A DNA stretch of 10,220 nucleotides from an uncultured Acidimicrobiaceae bacterium (GTDB lineage Bacteria; Actinomycetota; Acidimicrobiia; Acidimicrobiales; RAAP-2). Location: the NCBI GenBank assembly GCA_937894805.1, contig CALAYR010000133.1:1-10220 (forward strand). Reading direction: 5' to 3'. Under the pieces are notes generated by a model. It searched no databases and was not told the origin of the DNA. It saw only the letters and a list, made by a program, of their open reading frames with translations. The first letter of the stretch is position 1. Every line of letters starts with the position of its first letter. The position numbers were made by a program, and so were the translations under genes. Shown here one piece after another: positions 6,029 through 10,220 of the stretch.

Positions 6029-6376
6029 ATGGCGAAATCGTCAGGAACGCTTTACCATGATCGATGCCTCACCCTCACCGGCGATTTTCTAATGCTCCGT
6101 GGGGTTTCTCGCTTTTTAGGGCGCAGTGAATTAATTGAATTTTCTCAGATTGCCGCATTCCGCTTACGGGAAGCGCGGGACTACCCATTTGAACGAGTCC
6201 CCTCGTGGGGCATTTCTGATGACAACGTGTGGTTCACCAAAGATTCGCAACGCTGGCGCCGCCGTCAGGCCATCGAACTCGTACTCAAGGACGGCCGGGC
6301 CCTGGGCTTTACGCCGGCCCACGCCAGCCGAGTTGCCGAAATCTTGAGCGGCCGGCGCGTGGCTCAACTCTCATAA
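6029..6376 (+). CDS. Small hypothetical protein, PH-like beta-rich
   Basis: A 115-residue soluble protein with no signal peptide or membrane helix. The sequence alternates short hydrophobic strands (CLTLTGDFLMLRG, LIEFSQIAAFRL, AIELVLKDGRALGFT) and ends in an amphipathic helix (HASRVAEILSGRR). That pattern resembles the bacterial PH-domain fold of seven strands plus a C-terminal helix. The resemblance is to layout rather than to a recognised motif, so no function is assigned. ATG 6029 is chosen because GGGAGG (6019-6024) is four bases upstream. An in-frame TTG at 6002 would add nine residues but has no ribosome site and falls in a small hairpin (GTTGC-ATTG-GCAAC, 6001-6014). It is divergent from the WYL regulator and 142 bp ahead of fmdB. 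Confidence 0.7.
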   Translation: MAKSSGTLYHDRCLTLTGDFLMLRGVSRFLGRSELIEFSQIAAFRLREARDYPFERVPSWGISDDNVWFTKDSQRWRRRQAIELVLKDGRALGFTPAHASRVAEILSGRRVAQLS

Positions 6377-6486
6377 GGGTCAAGCGAATCCGAACAGCGA
6401 TTAGCTCATGGTTACTGCTATTGGTAACTGAATCCAACTGCGGACACGCATGTAGGCGAGCCGAATAACGCTTGGCGATTTTCCCG

Positions 6487-6492
6487 TAAAAT
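6487..6492 (+). promoter_or_regulatory. Candidate -10 (TAAAAT) of fmdB
   Basis: TAAAAT matches five of six positions of TATAAT and lies 26 bases before the TTG start, giving a short leader that contains the AAAGGA ribosome site. No -35 at proper spacing is recognisable. The 142 bp between the PH-like gene and fmdB otherwise shows nothing clear, and no terminator. Confidence 0.4.
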
Positions 6493-6518
6493 GTAAAGGC
6501 AGCACGAAAGGAATCATT

Positions 6519-6740
6519 TTGCCTACTTACGAGTACGAGTGCACAGCGTGTGGTCGACGTTTCGATGTTGTGCAAAAGTTTTCCGACGCCGTGTTGACCA
6601 CCTGTGAAGAATGCCAAGGGACGCTACGAAAGCTGATCTCAGCACCGGGCATCGTCTTTAAGGGTGGCGGCTTCTACAAGACTGACAGTCGTGGCGGTGG
6701 GGACGGCTCGCCCGCATCGACGCCATCTTCAGCAGACTAA
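6519..6740 (+). CDS. FmdB-family putative zinc-ribbon regulatory protein
   Basis: A 73-residue protein of the FmdB/CxxC_CxxC_SSSS family: MPTYEYECTACG with C8 and C11, then CEEC with C29 and C32, forming a four-cysteine zinc ribbon, followed by the family's SAPGIVFKGGGFYKTD segment and a low-complexity Gly/Ser tail. The family takes its name from a regulator of formamide/amide use in Methylophilus, but most members, including this one, have unknown function; nucleic-acid binding is assumed. The start is TTG 6519, preceded by AAAGGA (6507-6512) with a six-base spacer, and the encoded MPTYEYEC matches the usual family N-terminus exactly. The 3' end overlaps the convergent tldE stop by 4 bp. FmdB-like genes are common single genes in actinobacterial chromosomes. 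Confidence 0.9.
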   Translation: MPTYEYECTACGRRFDVVQKFSDAVLTTCEECQGTLRKLISAPGIVFKGGGFYKTDSRGGGDGSPASTPSSAD

Positions 6741-8092
6741 GAACCCGAAACTGAGATTCCGTCGATCGCGATGGTTTGACCCGCGGCCGAACCGGGCAAC
6801 CATTCTTGGTCGCTACCCACGTAGATAACGTCTTGGAGCATTCGCTGCAGGGTCGATGCGACAGTTGCCTCGCGGATGGGCTCAGCGAGTTGACCATCGC
6901 GAATAACGAGCCCAGTGATGCCTACGGAGAAATCGCCAGAAATTGGATTGACACCGGAGTGAACACCCGAAAGGGACTCCACAAAGACACCATCACCAAT
7001 GGCTTCAAATATTTCCGCTTGGTTCAAATGTCCCGGCGTCATCTGGAGCGCTCGGCAACCGGCACTGGGCGAGCCGCCAATGCCCCCACGTAACGCGCTT
7101 CCAGTTGAGGTGGTTCCGGCTCGTCTGGCGGAGACGGTGTCGTAGACGAAGGCCTTCAGTACGCCATCTTCGATCAACGTATTGCGACGACACGCCAATC
7201 CCTCCCCGTCAAATATTGAGGCTGCGAAGTGACGCGCATCAGTGGGATCATCCACGAGAGTGATGTCGGAAGACCCGACCACTTCACCCATGCGACCCGC
7301 AAAAAATGAGCGACCACGCACTACGGCCTCCCCCGAGAGTGAGCCTCCAATGATTGACATCAGGGAGGCGGCCGTACGGGGATCAAATACAGCGACGGTT
7401 TTTCGTGATTTGGGCTTTGTTGCACCCAGCATGCGCGTCGCCCGTCGAATGGCATCCTCAGCGGCCTGCTCGATGCTGAGATCTCGAGGTCCGCGTCCAG
7501 CGCTAAGCCCCCAACCCGATTGATCGTCCTTGCCATCACTAGCAATTGGACTCACCGAAAGATAGGCGCCGGTGCGAGCGTATCGAGCGGCGATGCCAGT
7601 CGTTGAAGCAATTGCACTCGCTGCCCGATAATCGGAGTAGCTGGCTGAGTCGACTTGGCGAATACGGGGATCGCCATGTCGCACCGCCTGTTCGAGCGCA
7701 ATAGCCATGGCGATCTTCTCATCCAGCGAGACGAGCTCGATGTCGTCCGAAACGAGTTCGAGAGAGACGGGAAGTACGCCATCGGGACGGGCAAACGCGA
7801 GGTACTCATCTTCACTGGCGAACTGCACGTTGTCGCGCGCTTCACGTAATGCCGCGCTGATCGCTTCTTCGTCCAACGAGCCGGCCCAGGCACTGCCCAC
7901 TTGGGCTCCGCCGGCGCCATCGCGCAACACTCGAATGCCGATTCCGTCTGACGACGCAGTGGTCAGACTCTCAATGGCCCCCTGATAGGCCTCCACGTCG
8001 ACTTCGGTGGAGGAGGCGACAAAGACCTCAATCTGCTCCGAACCGGTTGCTCGGGCCACGATCGATTGTGCGAGGGCTAGGAGGTCGCTCAT
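6737..8092 (-). CDS. tldE: TldE/PmbA family protein (non-catalytic partner)
   Basis: TldE (PmbA) pairs with TldD in a heterodimeric metalloprotease that degrades unfolded peptides; in E. coli it matures microcin B17 and destroys the CcdA antitoxin. The 451-residue protein has the N-terminal TldD/PmbA domain, a central region, and the C-terminal signature around GVHSGVNPISGDFSVGITGL (376-395) followed by VIRDGQLAEPI. At the place where TldD has HExxxH, this protein has GGSLSGEAV (249-257) and lacks zinc ligands, as expected of the TldE subunit. ATG 8092 overlaps the tldD TGA in an ATGA quartet, so translation is coupled. A longer reading to 8260 would run inside tldD and is rejected. The 3' end overlaps fmdB by 4 bp. 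No separate ribosome site is obvious. Its endogenous substrate is unknown. Confidence 0.92.
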   Translation of the reverse strand: MSDLLALAQSIVARATGSEQIEVFVASSTEVDVEAYQGAIESLTTASSDGIGIRVLRDGAGGAQVGSAWAGSLDEEAISAALREARDNVQFASEDEYLAFARPDGVLPVSLELVSDDIELVSLDEKIAMAIALEQAVRHGDPRIRQVDSASYSDYRAASAIASTTGIAARYARTGAYLSVSPIASDGKDDQSGWGLSAGRGPRDLSIEQAAEDAIRRATRMLGATKPKSRKTVAVFDPRTAASLMSIIGGSLSGEAVVRGRSFFAGRMGEVVGSSDITLVDDPTDARHFAASIFDGEGLACRRNTLIEDGVLKAFVYDTVSARRAGTTSTGSALRGGIGGSPSAGCRALQMTPGHLNQAEIFEAIGDGVFVESLSGVHSGVNPISGDFSVGITGLVIRDGQLAEPIREATVASTLQRMLQDVIYVGSDQEWLPGSAAGQTIAIDGISVSGS

Positions 8093-9489
8093 GCCGCTGT
8101 ACCGCCAATAGTGACGCCAGTTAAGCGCATGGTGGCCTGCCCGGTCCCCACCGGAACCTGCTGACCATCCTTGCCACAGGTGCCTGGTGTCATCGAAAAG
8201 TCGTTGGCCACCGCGTCGACCCGCTTCAGAACATCGGGGCCATTGCCAATCAAGTTGCATTCGCGGAGTGGTGTCGTGATTTCCCCATTCTCGATGAGAT
8301 AGGCCTCAGTCATGCCGAAGACAAAATCGCCCGTAGTGGTATTTACTTGACCACCACCGAGTTGCGCCACGTAGACGCCATACGGGGTAGAGGCAATAAT
8401 CTCCTCGGGCGTTGAAGTGCCTTCGAGGAGATAGGTGTTCGTCATACGCACCAGCGGAAGGTGGGCGTAGGTCTGCCTGCGCCCGTTACCTGACGAAACG
8501 CGACCTTCCTTGCGAGCACGTAGGAAATCCCACATGTAATCCGTCAGGATGCCGTTTTCAATCAAAACATTGCGTGAAGCTGGGCGCCCCTCATCATCGA
8601 TGGCTAGGTAGCCCCACTCCCCCATGACCGTGCCGTCATCCACCAACGTGACTAGTTCGCTGGCCACTTGCTCGCCGACCTTGCCGGCGTAAATGGACGC
8701 CTGCTTCAAAATCGCGTCAGCCTCGAGACCATGCCCACACGCTTCATGAAACAAGATGCCACCAGATCCACCAGCCAGTACAACTGGTAGATCGCCAGAA
8801 GGTGCGGGGCGAGACTGCAACTTGGCTATGGCCTGTCGTGCCGCCCCACTTGCCGCTTCGGCAATCCGCTCTGGCGAGAGCATTTCGAAGCCCCGCGTGC
8901 CGGCGACGGGTCGATAACCAGTCTGCATACCAGTGTCACCGGCGGCGATGCACGACACATTGAAACGAGTACGGACCTGATGATCGCCGGCGAACGTACC
9001 TTCTGAGTTGGCAACGATGAATCGTCGCGAGGAATCACCAAGTGCCACCTGCACTTGCGAGATTGCGTCACCCGCTGATCGTGCGACCTCGTCGGCGTGT
9101 AACAACATTTCAATCTTCCGTTTTTTGTCCACTGATGACGGAAGCTCTTGCGCAATTGTGGTGTGGCCGCGATGGCTTTCAAGAGCGACGGTGACCGTAC
9201 CGCCACCACCGGAACGCGCCACAGAAGCTGCGGCCTCGGCGGCTCGCTGAAGACTGGCGGGCGACAGGTCGGCCGTATGAGCAAATCCCGTGGTGTCACC
9301 CACGACAACACGGATACCCGCACCGCGTTCACGTCCCGAGGTGAGTTCCTCCACGCGACGTTGATCCAAAGTGGCCGAAGACGTACTGCGATCCTCTACG
9401 AATATCTCTGCAAATTCGCCGCCTCGAGCCATAGCCGTGGCGAGAACGCCTTCAATAATGCTCTGTTCCAAAAGGGTCTCAGTAGTCAC
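8089..9489 (-). CDS. tldD: TldD metalloprotease, catalytic subunit
   Basis: The zinc-bearing subunit of the TldD/TldE protease. The 466-residue protein carries HEACGH (248-253), the HExxxH variant of the family, with H248, E249 and H253, and the distal cysteine ligand C438 in GTCGKDGQ. The conserved GGGQVNTTTGDFVFGM segment sits about 40-60 residues before it. All catalytic positions are intact and the length is normal. The start is GTG 9489; no other start codon lies between it and the upstream in-frame TAA. There is no Shine-Dalgarno, but TACGAT (9496-9501) ends exactly six bases before the GTG, so a leaderless transcript is likely. It is first gene of the tldD-tldE operon and divergent from dxs across 77 bp. 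Cytoplasmic; substrates in this organism are unknown. Confidence 0.93.
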   Translation of the reverse strand: MTTETLLEQSIIEGVLATAMARGGEFAEIFVEDRSTSSATLDQRRVEELTSGRERGAGIRVVVGDTTGFAHTADLSPASLQRAAEAAASVARSGGGGTVTVALESHRGHTTIAQELPSSVDKKRKIEMLLHADEVARSAGDAISQVQVALGDSSRRFIVANSEGTFAGDHQVRTRFNVSCIAAGDTGMQTGYRPVAGTRGFEMLSPERIAEAASGAARQAIAKLQSRPAPSGDLPVVLAGGSGGILFHEACGHGLEADAILKQASIYAGKVGEQVASELVTLVDDGTVMGEWGYLAIDDEGRPASRNVLIENGILTDYMWDFLRARKEGRVSSGNGRRQTYAHLPLVRMTNTYLLEGTSTPEEIIASTPYGVYVAQLGGGQVNTTTGDFVFGMTEAYLIENGEITTPLRECNLIGNGPDVLKRVDAVANDFSMTPGTCGKDGQQVPVGTGQATMRLTGVTIGGTAA

Positions 9490-9495
9490 AAGGGC

Positions 9496-9501
9496 ATCGT
9501 A
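9496..9501 (-). promoter_or_regulatory. Candidate -10 (TACGAT) of leaderless tldD
   Basis: TACGAT fits TAnnAT, followed by six bases (GCCCTT) and GTG 9489. The predicted transcript starts at the start codon, which explains the lack of a ribosome site. No -35 is clear. Confidence 0.5.
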
Positions 9502-9511
9502 GTGGCGCCAT
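9501..9511. repeat. Shared 11-mer AGTGGCGCCAT, second copy
   Basis: The same 11 bases, containing the palindrome TGGCGCCA, occur at 293-303 in the rnhB/cofC spacer. Both copies are in short divergent promoter regions and have the same orientation relative to the minus-strand leaderless gene. At rnhB the copy falls about 17 bases upstream of the -10; here it abuts the tldD -10. It may be an operator or coincidence. Confidence 0.3.
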
Positions 9512-9554
9512 AGATGCCGTTACCGAGACTGGTGAGATGGCTGGCAATGCGAAT

Positions 9555-9560
9555 TAGGCT
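9555..9560 (+). promoter_or_regulatory. Candidate -10 (TAGGCT) of leaderless dxs
   Basis: TAGGCT then six bases (GGAGTC) then GTG 9567, the same arrangement and the same TAGGCTGGAG decamer as at rnhB. This supports a transcript beginning at the GTG. The GGAG is only two bases from the start and is a poor ribosome site. Confidence 0.5.
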
Positions 9561-9566
9561 GGAGTC

Positions 9567-10220
9567 GTGCTCCTACCGTCGATCAACTCTCCGGAAGATA
9601 TCAAGCACCTCTCCTACCCCGAACTAAATCAACTCGCCGCCGAGATTCGCGAATTCGTCATTGCGGCAGTCACCAAGACGGGCGGGCACCTTGGCAGCAA
9701 CCTTGGCGTCGTCGAGCTCACGCTGGCCATTCACCGCATCTTTACTTCACCGAGCGATGTCGTGCTCTGGGATACGGGTCATCAGACCTACGTCCACAAA
9801 TTGCTCACCGGGCGACGAGACGGCTTCGATCGCCTCCGAAAGCGCGACGGTATTTCGGGTTATCCCAACCGCACTGAAAGCGTGCATGACTGGATCGAGT
9901 CATCGCACGCCTCAACGGCCCTTTCCTATGCTCACGGGCTTTCGGTCGCCATGCAGCAACGTGGCGAATTGGTTGGTCACGGAGGAGACCGTCGAATCGT
10001 GGCCGTTGTCGGCGATGGATCGCTCACGGGTGGCATGGCATTCGAGGCCCTCAATAATCTGGGGCACCACAATCAACGAGTTGTAATTATCTTGAACGAC
10101 AACGGCCGTAGCTACGCACCGACCGTTTCTAAGCTGTCCGAGTCGCTGACGCAACTTCGCTTAAACCAGACCTACGTCACCACCACCAATCGCCTCCGCG
10201 AGGCGCTCAGAAAGATTCCA
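9567..10220 (+). CDS. dxs: 1-deoxy-D-xylulose-5-phosphate synthase, N-terminal part (partial)
   Basis: Dxs condenses pyruvate and glyceraldehyde-3-phosphate with thiamine diphosphate, the first committed step of the MEP isoprenoid pathway. The 218 visible residues are unmistakable: LLPSINSPEDIKHLSYPEL at the N-terminus, TKTGGHLGSNLGVVELT (36-52), WDTGHQTYVHKLLTGR (68-83), SGYPNRTESVHDWIESSHAST (97-117), and the thiamine diphosphate/Mg motif GDGSLTGGMAFEALNN (149-164) through LNDNGRSYAPTVS (176-188), with D150 and N179 as metal ligands. The SHASTALSYAHG stretch is of actinobacterial type. The start is GTG at 9567, whose product matches the usual Dxs N-terminus; a downstream ATG in frame would remove essential sequence. 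The gene continues past the window edge for roughly 400 more residues. Cytoplasmic, homodimeric in the family. Confidence 0.95.
   Translation, partial: MLLPSINSPEDIKHLSYPELNQLAAEIREFVIAAVTKTGGHLGSNLGVVELTLAIHRIFTSPSDVVLWDTGHQTYVHKLLTGRRDGFDRLRKRDGISGYPNRTESVHDWIESSHASTALSYAHGLSVAMQQRGELVGHGGDRRIVAVVGDGSLTGGMAFEALNNLGHHNQRVVIILNDNGRSYAPTVSKLSESLTQLRLNQTYVTTTNRLREALRKIP

Noticed and set aside
6377..6518. Possible tRNA or small RNA between the PH-like gene and fmdB
   Set aside because: Only a weak 5-bp stem (GTTAC/GTAAC) is present; no tRNA arms, CCA end or terminator.
6309..6617. Minus-strand 102-codon frame across the fmdB promoter
   Set aside because: It runs antisense through both the PH-like gene end and fmdB and has no family features.
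8093..8260. Upstream extension of tldE
   Set aside because: It would lie inside tldD coding sequence; the ATGA overlap and the MSDLLALAQ N-terminus fit the family start.
9661..10086. Plus-strand 141-codon frame in the dxs region
   Set aside because: It is out of frame with dxs, which is supported by its thiamine-binding motif from 9567 onward.

Overview
The window looks like chromosomal DNA of an actinomycete (Actinomycetota), possibly an Acidimicrobiia-type lineage. The clues are an actinobacterial-style CofC (coenzyme F420 pathway), Dxs with the 'SHASTALSYAHG' signature, a free-standing lysine/alanine/proline-rich basic protein, a PafBC-like tandem WYL regulator, and several starts that look leaderless (TAnnnT six bases before the start codon). 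GC content looks moderate by eye. No rRNA, tRNA, CRISPR array or insertion sequence was found. Lineage is inferred from gene content only.

Layout, left to right. (1) 1-263: 5' part of rnhB (RNase HII) on the minus strand, running off the left edge. It is divergent from cofC (355-918, plus), the guanylyltransferase of F420 synthesis. (2) A strong terminator hairpin (928-955) separates cofC from a 57-residue, lysine-rich, histone-H1-like protein on the minus strand (981-1154). That gene starts with GTG, has a perfect AAGGAGG site, and its coding sequence contains a nearly exact 66-bp tandem duplication. (3) 1343-5739: an accessory-looking DNA-transfer module. A soluble VirD4/TraG-like ATPase (plus) converges with, and overlaps by 40 bp, a helicase-less MOBF/TrwC-type relaxase (minus). 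The relaxase lies 21 bp downstream of a 657-residue PafBC-like double-WYL regulator. (4) 5740-6028: a 289-bp divergent intergenic region with a shared -10 palindrome, a 10-bp perfect palindrome, a possible tiny leader ORF and three copies of YTTATCGMAC. (5) 6029-6376: small PH-like hypothetical protein. 6519-6740: FmdB-family zinc ribbon. (6) 6737-9489: tldE-tldD pair on the minus strand with a 4-bp ATGA overlap. (7) 9567-10220: 5' third of dxs on the plus strand, with a GTG start, running off the right edge.

The outer genes (rnhB, cofC, fmdB, tldD/E, dxs) are ordinary housekeeping genes. The most unusual part is the middle. A ssDNA-producing enzyme family (relaxase) shares an operon with a regulator from a family linked to DNA damage and ssDNA sensing, and faces a coupling-protein-like ATPase, with no mating-pair-formation genes in view. 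This may be the remnant or core of an integrative element, or a domesticated DNA-processing system; the window alone cannot decide. Three minus- and plus-strand housekeeping starts (rnhB, tldD, dxs) share an identically spaced -10-like hexamer, suggesting leaderless transcripts.
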